Translations under genes and position numbers: made by a program
Notes under the pieces: model-generated
What the model saw: only the letters and a program-made list of their open reading frames with translations
The model's database searches: none
What the model was told of the DNA's origin: nothing
Source of the DNA: DATKCT01 sp035513055
GTDB taxonomy: Bacteria; Verrucomicrobiota; Verrucomicrobiia; Verrucomicrobiales; DEV007
Assembly: GCA_035513055.1 (NCBI GenBank)
Contig: DATKCT010000180.1
Location: 17,034-81,033, forward strand
Length of the DNA: 64,000 bases
Reading direction: 5' to 3'
Shown: positions 7,867 through 16,199 of the stretch, in pieces
Layout of the letters: each line of letters starts with the position of its first letter
Position numbering within the stretch: position 1 is the first letter of the stretch

Positions 7867-9141
7867 TCAGCGCCTGAACTCCTTACTTTTCAGGTAGTCG
7901 GACCAGGCGGTTTCCAAAGCTTTGACCGAGTCGAAACCCATCGCCGACGCCAGAGTCTCGGGCGCCCGCACAACCGAGGCGAGGCCGGGCCTTTCGAGAA
8001 ACGCGGCGAAAGCGCGAGTCGACTCGGGACTGCTGTGAAGAAAATCGGCGAATCCGAAGACGTATCCGCAGAGTTCCGGCGAGAGCGTGCCGACTTCGGC
8101 AGCCAGGACACGGTGCAACGCCGGTGGAGGTTCGCCGTCCTTCGCCATTTCTGCGACGAGTCCGGGCCATCTGTCGCCTTCCTGGAAGCGCTTGGCGAAA
8201 CGCACATTACCGTCCGCTCCTGTGCCCGCGGCATAGGCTTCATAATCCACCAGATGGGTCGACGTCCTCCCGCACAGCCGGATCTCATGATAATATCCCA
8301 TACCGTGACTGAGCCAGAGAGGGATCTCTCCTAACCGTTCTCCGAGGAGCTGTCGCATAAGCAAGGCCGCCAAACTGTGGGTGCGAAAAGCGCACTCGAC
8401 TTCGTTCTTGTCCCGAAGCTTGGCGCAATTGATGGCGGCGACAAACTTGCGGATACCGAGCTTGCTCATGGAATCGGCGTCGATCAGGAGCTGTTGGCCG
8501 GCCGTGTGTGGCCAAGTCGCCTCGGCCTCATTGGCGAGCCTAACATTGCCCGCATTGCGCATGGCCGTGCTGTACCAGCTCAACAACTCTTCCCAGTCCC
8601 CTTTCCGGTCCACCAGGATGACGCCTGTCCGGGGAGCGTCGGCCCCCGCGGCAAAACGCTCCAGGAACGTAGGATGAACCAGCGCCATCCGTCGCCACAA
8701 GATCTCCGCATTTTCAGCGGCTTTGGTTCCATCGACACCCTTGGTGAACACCCGGAAATGCGGGGATAAAACCGTGTTCAGGCGCAATCCCGCAAAGACC
8801 ACGGGCTCTCCGCGTTCGATGGCGCGGGGATCTACTTCCGGAACCACAGTTTCGGGCTCGGGGACCGCGTCTCCGTTTTCCGCGCCCTCGCCGCTTTCGG
8901 TCTCTCGCTCCTCGAGGTAGCGATGATCCGCTTCACTGAGGCGTTCGCGCTGCAGGGCGAATTCTCTCCCATTAGGAAGGCGCAAATGGACCTGCCCGTC
9001 CTCGGTCTTGACCCACGTCGCGGTAACGGCTCTGCCGTCGTCCCGGGTCCAAGTCCGCGGAGCATGCTCTGCGGAGATGCCACTGCTGCACAGCACCGCA
9101 CTCAAACAGAGGACCTGAAAAACCGGGATGGCTGGCTTCAC
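7867..9141 (-). CDS. secreted SHD1-domain protein
   Basis: About 424 residues. A signal peptide (KPAIPVFQVLCLSAVLC...) leads into an SHD1 domain at about residues 29-75, recognisable from RTWTRDDGRAVTATWVK, GQVHLRLPNGREFALQ and the final LSEADHRYL. SHD1 modules are abundant in exported PVC proteins. The rest resembles the DUF1570-like predicted peptidases of planctomycetes, ending in a segment PLWLSHGMGYYHEIRL. However, the usual HExxH-type zinc site is not seen, so catalysis is doubtful. No ATG is available: candidates are GTG at 9141 (giving MKPAIPVF, preferred) or TTG at 9150. It converges with the leucine-rich-repeat gene, 17 bases apart. Confidence 0.72.
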   Translation of the reverse strand: MKPAIPVFQVLCLSAVLCSSGISAEHAPRTWTRDDGRAVTATWVKTEDGQVHLRLPNGREFALQRERLSEADHRYLEERETESGEGAENGDAVPEPETVVPEVDPRAIERGEPVVFAGLRLNTVLSPHFRVFTKGVDGTKAAENAEILWRRMALVHPTFLERFAAGADAPRTGVILVDRKGDWEELLSWYSTAMRNAGNVRLANEAEATWPHTAGQQLLIDADSMSKLGIRKFVAAINCAKLRDKNEVECAFRTHSLAALLMRQLLGERLGEIPLWLSHGMGYYHEIRLCGRTSTHLVDYEAYAAGTGADGNVRFAKRFQEGDRWPGLVAEMAKDGEPPPALHRVLAAEVGTLSPELCGYVFGFADFLHSSPESTRAFAAFLERPGLASVVRAPETLASAMGFDSVKALETAWSDYLKSKEFRR

Positions 9142-9439
9142 ACCCGGCAATCTATCAAGGTTGGCGGCCGGTCTTCAAGCACTGCTTTGCCCGGGTCAAA
9201 CTGCCTGTGCGCCGACGGGACTTGGGAGAACACGTTTTAAAGGGGGCGGAGGCGGGAGACGCCGGCTTTCCTTGGCCGTGGATTCCAAACGCATGGAAGC
9301 GTTCGACGCCGATGCCTTGTCCCGGCCAGCGCATAGGCAGTGCCCGGGTCCTTGAAGAGACTGCTCGCCCCGGGAGCGTCATAAGGTGGCAGACACGCCC
9401 CCTAGACAGACCTCGCTCACCTGACACTGCCGGGTCTCC

Positions 9440-12400
9440 TCATCGGGGAACCACCCATGTGCCTGCCAGCCGGTCCTGCAATCCCCGGCTCGGATGCATC
9501 AGAGTGGAGATGGCGGCAGCCAGCGCCAGGCCGGCGACAGCCAAACCGAGGATCCACGCCAGCGAGCTGGCCCGCGCGGCGACGTCTCCCATCCCTTCCA
9601 CTGGGAACACGCCAACCGCCATGGCCAGGGCTACACCGCCGGCGGCGAAAAAGCCCGCCGCGCCAAGGACGCCCCAGGTAAGCAGCCAACGCCAGAGCAA
9701 ACGCAGACGCGTGGCAGGTTGTCCGGAGCGATCCATCAATGCCAGGCCGAAGAGTCGCAGCAGCGGGCTCTGACGAAACACAAACACACCGATCAACTCG
9801 ACGAAGGCGAAGATCAGGCCCAGAACAATTCCGCTTCCAAGCAGGATCCAAATGGGGACCAGCCGAGTCAGCCGCTCCTGTCGCTCGATCCGCTCCGGCA
9901 AGACGCGCGCGGCCTCCGCGAGATCGGCGGACTTCGGCGGCGGGTAGCCGATGACGGCCTGTTTCAGAAGAAACCGGGTCGGCTCGGGAATCTCGTCGAG
10001 CAATCCCGGTCGCGTCCACGCCGCGTCGTTCGTAATGATGTCGCTAAAGTGCCGCACGAGAAAAGCGCGGGTGAGCGCCGCGTCGCGGCCAAAGGCATTG
10101 CTCTCCGGTGACTCTTCAAGCGAGGAGACGTACAGCTCCGCAACGGCAGGCAGGGATGGCTTGCCGGGATAAGCGACGTTCCACGCGCGTTCCCAGCGGA
10201 TGCGCTCGAAACTCAGCATCCCGGCGAGCAAAATTCCCATGCCCAGCATCAACGCCGGCGCCAATGTGAGGGAAGCCGCGCGCCAAGCGCGAGTGACCTG
10301 GGCCGGCTTGGCCGCCAAGGAGTGAAGATTCCCGATGATGAACTCAGATTTCTCAATCGCGCCTTTCGCCAGGCTCGCGAGGAAAGGCCGGGCGTGGAGC
10401 GGCACGGGCGCAGCCGTGAGCGCGGCGCCGGGCCGTTGGCCCAAGGCTACCTGAGCGACTTGGTCGAGGAAGCGTTGCATTGCCGGAAGGCCGTCGAGAG
10501 TCGACCCCGCTTGTGCCGCTGTGTCCGCAGATAAGCCTGGACACGGAAAATCGAGCAGCACAAGGTGTCCGGAATTGGCGATCCACACGCGATCCAGCGC
10601 GAGGGTAGGCGTGGTCTCCGGATGCTTCAACGCAAAGGCAAGTTCCTCGGCAAGATCGAGCAGCCAGAAGCGCAAGACGTTCCACGCCGCCGGAGTGACG
10701 GCGCCGTGGAGCAAAGGCTGTCCTTCCACTGCGTCATAGGCGTCCCAGATCTGCGTTTCCGTCCGCCCGCTGCCGAGCCAGCGCAACCGCGCGGCGCGGC
10801 TCAAGTCGCGAAGCTCTGGAGAAAGCGGCGCAGCATTCAAGGGCCGCCGATAGATCCACACTTGCCGGCGCAATGCCGGATCGGAGGCGAGCAGCAAGTC
10901 CTCGTCCCCGCGTCGCCATAGGGAAGTCAGAATGTCATACGGGCCAATCCTCGCGCGGCGACCTGAGGCGGCAGCGGGAGCGGGTGGGCTGGACGCGAAG
11001 TCCACGGTCGCGGCAGCGGGCGCTGGTTTTACCAGCCGCGGCCGGGTCTGCATCTTTGGTCTCACGATCACGCGGGTGCGGCTTCCCAAGTCGTGCAGGG
11101 CGGCGTAGCCGTTGCGGCGCCGCATGGTCACGAAGAGCGACAGGAGGAGCGGCAGCCAGAGCCAATCCGTGATGAGCAAGTCCTGTTGGGCGAGAGCCGC
11201 GCGCAGGCCGGCCAGAGGCATGAAGGCCATGAGCAGGAAGGCCGGCAGGAGATAGGGCATCTGAAAGATGGCGGTCCGCAGCAGGGCGCGCGACAGGCCT
11301 GGAGCCTGCCCTTCAGGACCGGCTACGCGAAGACCACAAAGGGATTTTCCCAGCGCGGCGCCCCATAGGCCTTCCGCGACCGCATAGTAAAGCAGATACC
11401 AGAGGTAGAATGGCGCCGCTACTAATGCCGCCGCAAGGGTTCGCTCCTGCGCCAAACTCTCGAGGGGGTCAACGCTCCAGTAGGCTAGGAACAAAATGCT
11501 TGGAGCATAGGCCGCCATTTCGTCCACAAGCGAAGCGAGCCACCGTTTCGCCGGATTGGCAGGCACAGCTTCCGCCGCGCGGAACGGCAACAGGGCGTCA
11601 CGCAATTCCGCATAGGACTGAAAGCGCGCTCTCCGGTCCTTTGCCAGACTGCGTTGGATGGCTTTGGAAAGCTCCGCTGGAATCTCCCGGCGCAGGGCGT
11701 GAGGCGGGGCGGGCTGCTTGTCCAGGACCTCCGTGATGAGTTTCACGAAATCGGTCGCTGCGAACGGCGTCGCGCCCGTGAGCAAGTTGTACAACGTGGC
11801 GCCAACGGAATAGATGTCCGAGCGCGCATCCAGTTCCTCGCCGCGCAATTGCTCGGGCGAGGCATACGCGGGGGTGCCCAAAACGGAACCCGTCGCAGTG
11901 AGTAACGACTCGCCTCGCGCGAGAGTTGAAATCGAAAGGCCGAAGTCGCCGACCTTCACGGTTCCGCCGGCGGTGACGAAGCAGTTGGCGGGTTTGATGT
12001 CGCGATGGAGCACGCCCGCATTGTTTGCCGCTTCGAGACCGTCGATGAGTTGCAGCGCTGTCTCGACAGCGTCGGCCACGGGAAGCGGACCTTTCTGTTT
12101 GAGGCGATCGTTGATCGTGCCGCCGTGGACCAGTTCCATGGTGATGACCGGCACACCGTCGATTTCCTCACTGCCGTGGATGTAGACCACGTTGGGATGA
12201 TTGACCGAAGCGGCGAGCCGGCCCTCGCGCAGGAAACGTTTGCGGTCCTGCTCCGAGGACAGGGCGTGGCTCATGACCTTGAGCGCGACGCGGCGACCAG
12301 TCTCGCCCTGTTCCGCCTCGAATACCTTCCCCATACCGCCCTGACCAAGCAGGCGCAGGATGCGATAGTCGCCGAACATTTGGCCGGGCATGGGCAGTGG

Positions 12401-12541
12401 AGGACCTGCAGGCCGCGCCTCCGCGGCGCCGATGTCGCAGGTGGGCGCGTCGCTCCTGAGCAAACATTGTGGACACAAACCCGCCGGCGCATCAGCCGGC
12501 AACGAGGCGCCGCATCCGGCGCAAAGTCGATTCGTTTTCAT
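9440..12541 (-). CDS. membrane Ser/Thr kinase with RDD, pseudokinase and second RDD modules
   Basis: A 1033-residue protein. Order: zinc ribbon CxGC...CPQC (about 8-26); active Hanks-type kinase (about 55-325) with LLGQGGMGKVF, VALK, LHRDIKPAN, VGDFGL and ASPEQ; RDD membrane domain (about 330-495); a second kinase-like domain (about 525-700) starting IGPYDILTSLWRRG; a membrane segment with extracytoplasmic loop; a second RDD-like membrane domain (about 880-1030) ending in LQDRLAGTWVVPR. The second kinase fold has lost the glycine loop pattern, the VAxK lysine, the HRD and the DFG (it reads VLLDFPCPG), so it is a pseudokinase. A good ribosome binding site precedes the ATG. It lies 109 bases after the ECF sigma gene, a common kinase-sigma pairing in verrucomicrobia. 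Confidence 0.88.
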   Translation of the reverse strand: MKTNRLCAGCGASLPADAPAGLCPQCLLRSDAPTCDIGAAEARPAGPPLPMPGQMFGDYRILRLLGQGGMGKVFEAEQGETGRRVALKVMSHALSSEQDRKRFLREGRLAASVNHPNVVYIHGSEEIDGVPVITMELVHGGTINDRLKQKGPLPVADAVETALQLIDGLEAANNAGVLHRDIKPANCFVTAGGTVKVGDFGLSISTLARGESLLTATGSVLGTPAYASPEQLRGEELDARSDIYSVGATLYNLLTGATPFAATDFVKLITEVLDKQPAPPHALRREIPAELSKAIQRSLAKDRRARFQSYAELRDALLPFRAAEAVPANPAKRWLASLVDEMAAYAPSILFLAYWSVDPLESLAQERTLAAALVAAPFYLWYLLYYAVAEGLWGAALGKSLCGLRVAGPEGQAPGLSRALLRTAIFQMPYLLPAFLLMAFMPLAGLRAALAQQDLLITDWLWLPLLLSLFVTMRRRNGYAALHDLGSRTRVIVRPKMQTRPRLVKPAPAAATVDFASSPPAPAAASGRRARIGPYDILTSLWRRGDEDLLLASDPALRRQVWIYRRPLNAAPLSPELRDLSRAARLRWLGSGRTETQIWDAYDAVEGQPLLHGAVTPAAWNVLRFWLLDLAEELAFALKHPETTPTLALDRVWIANSGHLVLLDFPCPGLSADTAAQAGSTLDGLPAMQRFLDQVAQVALGQRPGAALTAAPVPLHARPFLASLAKGAIEKSEFIIGNLHSLAAKPAQVTRAWRAASLTLAPALMLGMGILLAGMLSFERIRWERAWNVAYPGKPSLPAVAELYVSSLEESPESNAFGRDAALTRAFLVRHFSDIITNDAAWTRPGLLDEIPEPTRFLLKQAVIGYPPPKSADLAEAARVLPERIERQERLTRLVPIWILLGSGIVLGLIFAFVELIGVFVFRQSPLLRLFGLALMDRSGQPATRLRLLWRWLLTWGVLGAAGFFAAGGVALAMAVGVFPVEGMGDVAARASSLAWILGLAVAGLALAAAISTLMHPSRGLQDRLAGTWVVPR

Positions 12542-12650
12542 AACGCGCTTTCCTTTCCGAACCGGTTTGGTTCACCGGCTACTTAAGGAAGCGCCGCGAA
12601 AGGTTACAGCGTCGGGAGATGAACGGAATGCGCATCGTCCTTCGCAGGCG

Positions 12651-13415
12651 TCAATGGCTCAGCGCAGAGAGCAAATGACGGCGTTCATCCTGAATCTCTT
12701 CGGGACTGGAAACCGTGTGAGCAATCTCTTCCTCCAGCAAATCCCGGTAGCGCTTTCGCAGCCGGTGAATCGCAACCTTGAGCGCGCCTTCGCTCAACCC
12801 GAACCGGGCCGCCAGCTCGGAATAGGGCGTGCCGCGGCCCGGCGACGTCAGGAACTGCTTGAGTTCCTCGAACATTGCGGCGCGTCCCGCCGATGCCTGC
12901 TCGGACTCGAGCCGCGCCATGACCTGCTCGAGCAATGTGAGCGCCCAGCGGCGGTCGTAGAGCTTGTCGGGGCTGAGTTGGTCCGCAGGTTCCAGGGCGT
13001 AGCGTTGCTCGGCGTTCAGCGCATCGAGCGCGACATGGACGTGCGCGCCGCCGCGCTTTCGGGTGAGGGCCTTGTCCCGCTCGTTAACCAGAAAGCGCTT
13101 CAACGCCACCAGCAGGAACGATCGAAACCGGCCTTTGTTCTGGTCCGCGGCGTCGAGATAGTTTTTCTCGAAGCAAACCATGAAAAAACCTTGGACTAGG
13201 TCTTCGGCATCGTGTGGTTGGCGCCCCAAACGCCTCACAAAGGCATAGAGGGGATACCAATACGTCCGGCAGAGTTTCTCCAACGCATCGACAGCTCCAC
13301 GTGAATCCAAGCGTCCGGCCGCCGCCACGACGCTCCAGTGTGTGGTCGCAAACCAGGCTTCGCCATTCGGCCGCGAACCGGTTTTGTCGTCCGGAGATGA
13401 GGGACTGGAATCCAT
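12651..13415 (-). CDS. ECF-type RNA polymerase sigma factor
   Basis: About 254 residues, probably a transcription initiation factor activated through the adjacent kinase. The N terminus FATTHWSVVAAAG is the hallmark of the PVC/acidobacterial ECF groups that pair with Hanks kinases. Region 2 is visible as LCRTYWYPLYAFVRRLG with AEDLVQGFF, and region 4 as YSELAARFGLSEGALKVAIHRLRKRYRDLL. I chose the ATG at 13415 (MDSSPSSPDD), because the upstream in-frame extension has no family similarity. No anti-sigma factor is encoded nearby, which fits control by phosphorylation. The gene is divergent from the spermidine-synthase-like gene, with about 207 bases between them. Confidence 0.88.
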   Translation of the reverse strand: MDSSPSSPDDKTGSRPNGEAWFATTHWSVVAAAGRLDSRGAVDALEKLCRTYWYPLYAFVRRLGRQPHDAEDLVQGFFMVCFEKNYLDAADQNKGRFRSFLLVALKRFLVNERDKALTRKRGGAHVHVALDALNAEQRYALEPADQLSPDKLYDRRWALTLLEQVMARLESEQASAGRAAMFEELKQFLTSPGRGTPYSELAARFGLSEGALKVAIHRLRKRYRDLLEEEIAHTVSSPEEIQDERRHLLSALSH

Positions 13416-13622
13416 GGGAAGGCAAATCGCCAAGGGATAGGAAAAGCAGGAGGAGATCGCTTGAGGCGCTCCGGGAAGCGCGCTGAGAGTTCGAAGCTGT
13501 GAGTAGACCCTGCTCACGCCCGAGGCAAGCGGAACGAAGGGCAGCGCGCCACAACCGGCAGGGTATGATAAATGTGGGCTAGGCAAGGCCGGACTTCCTC
13601 GGACTCGTCACCTTTCCGTTTC

Positions 13623-14291
13623 ATGAAGATCACCACCACTCTCGCATCGGTCCGCACGCCAGACGGGGCGCTGCTCTTGCTCCAGGAACACGACGGAGAG
13701 CACTACCTACAGGTCGATGGGGCTCCTCTGATGAGCACACGGGCTGCCGCTTCCGAGCAAGTCATGGCGGATTTCGCCTGTCGCGGGTTGCCGGAACGGC
13801 CGCGGGTGCTGATCGGCGGTCTCGGTTTCGGCTTCACTCTACGCAGGGTGCTCGAGCTGACGCCCCTCGAGGCGACGGTCGAGGTCGCGGAACTCGTGCC
13901 AGAGGTCGTCGCGTGGAACCGCGATTTTTTGGCTGAGGTCAACGGACGCCTGCTCGATGACCCCCGGGTGTCGATCATTACCGGCGACGTGCTCGACGTG
14001 ATCCGCCGCCAGGATGACGGACGCTACAATGCCATCCTCCTGGACGTGGACAACGGCCCTGACGCACTGGTCCAAAGGGCCAACGCGAAGCTTTACACGA
14101 CGGCGTCGTTGAAGTTGATCAAGCGCGCCCTCAGCCCGCAGGGGCACGTGGTGATCTGGTCGGCAAATAGGGACGCGCAGTTTGAACAACGGTTGCTGCG
14201 GGTCTTCGCGAAGGTCGATTCCATCGCCGCCAAAGCCTATCCGAAGGCCCGGCGCTTCGCCCACAGCCTGTTCGTGGCGGAGCGAGGCTAA
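13623..14291 (+). CDS. spermidine synthase-like class I methyltransferase-fold protein
   Basis: About 222 residues with the Rossmann fold of polyamine aminopropyltransferases: the SAM-type loop VLIGGLGFGFTLRRVLE, the acidic strand VEVAELVPEVV, then DPRVSIITGDVLDVIR and the catalytic-region segment ILLDVDNGPDAL. True SpeE enzymes carry a D-x-x-DP gatekeeper where this protein has DVDNGP, and they have a larger N-terminal barrel. It therefore belongs to the shorter spermidine-synthase-like group of unproven activity. The ATG at 13623 is preferred over an upstream in-frame start, because the family similarity begins there. It is not linked to the polyamine operon of this window (56-60 kb), which uses a different route. 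Confidence 0.72.
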   Translation: MKITTTLASVRTPDGALLLLQEHDGEHYLQVDGAPLMSTRAAASEQVMADFACRGLPERPRVLIGGLGFGFTLRRVLELTPLEATVEVAELVPEVVAWNRDFLAEVNGRLLDDPRVSIITGDVLDVIRRQDDGRYNAILLDVDNGPDALVQRANAKLYTTASLKLIKRALSPQGHVVIWSANRDAQFEQRLLRVFAKVDSIAAKAYPKARRFAHSLFVAERG

Positions 14292-14292
14292 C

Positions 14293-14333
14293 TTACCCAC
14301 ATTTCTCATGCCCTTCTGCCGGGGCGCGCTGCA
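14293..14333. repeat. dispersed intergenic repeat, copy A
   Basis: One of three related 41-43 base segments in this window sharing the core CCCgCATTTCTCA followed by a CTTC-rich then GGCGCG-rich stretch. This copy lies right after the stop of the spermidine-synthase-like gene and reads CCCACATTTCTCATGCCC at its core. Confidence 0.5.
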
Positions 14334-14400
14334 ATCGATCGCGCCTGCCTTCCGCACAGCTCCGGCTTGAGGGCCTGTTGCTTTATTTTGCAGCTGCGCT

Positions 14401-14670
14401 TCAACGGTCACCGCTCTGGCGCATGGCTCCGGGGCCGCCGCGGCGGGCGCCCGGATGGGGCACGGCCTTGGGCCCACCCCCTCCCCCGGCTCTGGGTTTG
14501 GACGCGCCCGAAACCGCTACGATATCCCCCGCTTCAAGGAGAGCCGCCACCGGTGGATGCTCGAGAGCCTTGGCCGTCACCTGCGCCGTCTTGCCTGGGC
14601 CAAGAAAGAGTGTTCTCCCGCCGGGCAATGGGACGCTCACGGGTTTGCCGGTCTTGTTGGTGATATCCAT
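14401..14670 (-). CDS. small orphan protein with Gly-rich tail
   Basis: An 89-residue protein starting MDITNKTGKPVSVPLPGG, then TLFLGPGKTAQVT and VAALLEAGDIVAVSG, ending in a glycine/proline/arginine-rich tail. The first 60 residues look like a compact beta protein with the pattern NxTGxPxxxPLPGGxxLxLGPGKT. I have a vague impression of similar short proteins near phage-tail-like clusters but cannot name the family. An AGGA four bases before the ATG supports this start. It is on the same strand as, and about 180 bases downstream of, the sigma54 activator, from which it is separated by a hairpin. Function unknown. Confidence 0.6.
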   Translation of the reverse strand: MDITNKTGKPVSVPLPGGRTLFLGPGKTAQVTAKALEHPPVAALLEAGDIVAVSGASKPRAGGGGGPKAVPHPGARRGGPGAMRQSGDR

Positions 14671-14797
14671 GAGTCCTGCCCGTTGAAAACGACAATAACG
14701 CCAGTCCCGCAAACGTCCAGCAGGGATCTCTCGCTTTTCAGGGTTTATCCACCATTTGGGAAGCCCAACAGAAAGCCGCCACCGAAGGCAAAGGTTT

Positions 14798-14815
14798 GCG
14801 GGCAGAAATGCCCGC
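14798..14815 (-). terminator. hairpin ending the signalling operon
   Basis: GCGGGCA-tttc-TGCCCGC on the minus strand: a perfect 7-base stem with a 4-base loop (GAAA on the plus strand), about 35 bases after the stop of the sigma54 activator gene. It is followed by AAACCTTTGCC rather than a clean T tract, so termination is likely but not certain. Confidence 0.5.
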
Positions 14816-14849
14816 GCCTCGACATTCGTGTGAGAACGAGATATGCGCG

Positions 14850-16199
14850 CTACAGCTTGTATTTCTTTCGCCAGCGATAGAGCGTGGCGTGATCGATACC
14901 CAGCGTTCGCGCAGCCTCCGAGAGGGTCTTGCTCTGATGCAGGATCAGGCGCATATGGGCCTGGTTGAGATTCTCCATGGTGATCAGATCTCCGGCCTGG
15001 GGCGCCTCGACAACAGCAGCTCCGTTTTCGCCGTCGCAAAGCATCGAAGCTGGAAAGTCGCTTGGAACAATCTCGGAACTTTGACTGAGGATTACCGCAC
15101 GTTCCACAGCATTGCGAAGCTCCCGCAGATTCCCTGGCCAGGAATGTCGCAAGAGCGTTTGCATGGCCTCGGCAGAAAACTCCGCGGCAGGCCTGCCGTA
15201 CTGCGAAGCGAAAAAGGAAAGATAGGATTGCGCGAAGCGAATCAAGTCATCGCGCCGTTCCCGCATGGGCGGGAGGGTCACGGAGATGACATTTAAGCGA
15301 AAGTAAAGGTCCTCCCGGAAGGCGCCCTGCCTGACGGACTCGACCAGGTCCCTGTTGGTTGCCGCCACGACCCTGACGTCGGCCTTGCGCACGGTGGCCT
15401 CGCCCACGCGTTCGTATTCACGGTCTTGCAGCAGGCGGAGCAGCTTGGGTTGGATCTCCTTGGGCAACTCCCCGATCTCGTCAAGAAAGAGAGTCCCGCC
15501 TTCGGCGGCGCGCACCTTTCCCCAGGCATCGCGCACCGCTCCAGTGAAAGCCCCCTTGACGTGCCCGAAGAGTTCGCTCTCCAGCAGTTCCCGGCTCAAG
15601 GCAGGGCAATTGATGGTAACCAAAGGATTCTTGCGCCGCTTGCTGCGAGCGTGGATCTCGCGAGCCACCCAGCTCTTTCCCGTTCCGGTTTCTCCCAGAA
15701 TCAGGATCGACGCCTCTGTGTCGGCGGACCGAAACAGAATCTTCAAGGCTTCCCGCATGCCTGGCGCCGACGTTTCGAATTGCGGTTCCGGGTGCTGGCG
15801 GGAAATCTCCTCCGAGAGGGATTCGACCTGTTGGGCCAATCGGCGGTGATTGCGCGCTTTCTGAAGGGCTAAGCCGAGCAATTCTTCGCTGAACGGCTTC
15901 TCCAGAAAGTCAATTGCTCCGAGGCGCATGGCTTCGACGGCTGCGGGGATGGAGGCGTTTGCGGTGAGGATGATCACCGGCGTTGATTTCCGAAGCTCGT
16001 GAATACGAGGCAAGAGATTGAGACCGTTCTCCTCGCCGAGTTGGAGGTCGAGCAGCACGAGGTCGTAGGCCGACTCCTTGATCATTGTGAGGGCGACAGT
16101 TCCGTTAGCCGCCGCTTCGGCATCGTGTCCGGCGTCCTCGGCCATCTGCATCGTAGCCGTCCGCAGCAGCGGGTCGTCGTCGACGATCAGCATTTCCAT
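14850..16199 (-). CDS. sigma54-dependent NtrC-family response regulator
   Basis: 449 residues. Receiver domain (about 1-115) with the phospho-acceptor in LVLLDLQLGEENG and the KPFSEE lysine. AAA+ domain (about 140-370) with Walker A GETGTGKS, the sigma54-contact loop ESELFGHVKGAFTGA, Walker B GGTLFLDEIGEL and the arginine region REDLYFRLN. A Fis-type helix-turn-helix (about 405-449) ends LGIDHATLYRWRKKYKL, close to AlgB-like regulators. It binds enhancer-like sites and remodels sigma54 polymerase when phosphorylated. The start overlaps the stop of the preceding kinase (TGATG), making it the last gene of a coupled three-gene operon. Its likely target is the divergent stress cluster starting at 19645. 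Confidence 0.93.
   Translation of the reverse strand: MEMLIVDDDPLLRTATMQMAEDAGHDAEAAANGTVALTMIKESAYDLVLLDLQLGEENGLNLLPRIHELRKSTPVIILTANASIPAAVEAMRLGAIDFLEKPFSEELLGLALQKARNHRRLAQQVESLSEEISRQHPEPQFETSAPGMREALKILFRSADTEASILILGETGTGKSWVAREIHARSKRRKNPLVTINCPALSRELLESELFGHVKGAFTGAVRDAWGKVRAAEGGTLFLDEIGELPKEIQPKLLRLLQDREYERVGEATVRKADVRVVAATNRDLVESVRQGAFREDLYFRLNVISVTLPPMRERRDDLIRFAQSYLSFFASQYGRPAAEFSAEAMQTLLRHSWPGNLRELRNAVERAVILSQSSEIVPSDFPASMLCDGENGAAVVEAPQAGDLITMENLNQAHMRLILHQSKTLSEAARTLGIDHATLYRWRKKYKL

Noticed and set aside
9142..9439. Short open frames between the SHD1 gene and the kinase gene
   Set aside because: No start with a ribosome site, no recognisable motif, and low-complexity Arg/Pro composition; treated as non-coding.
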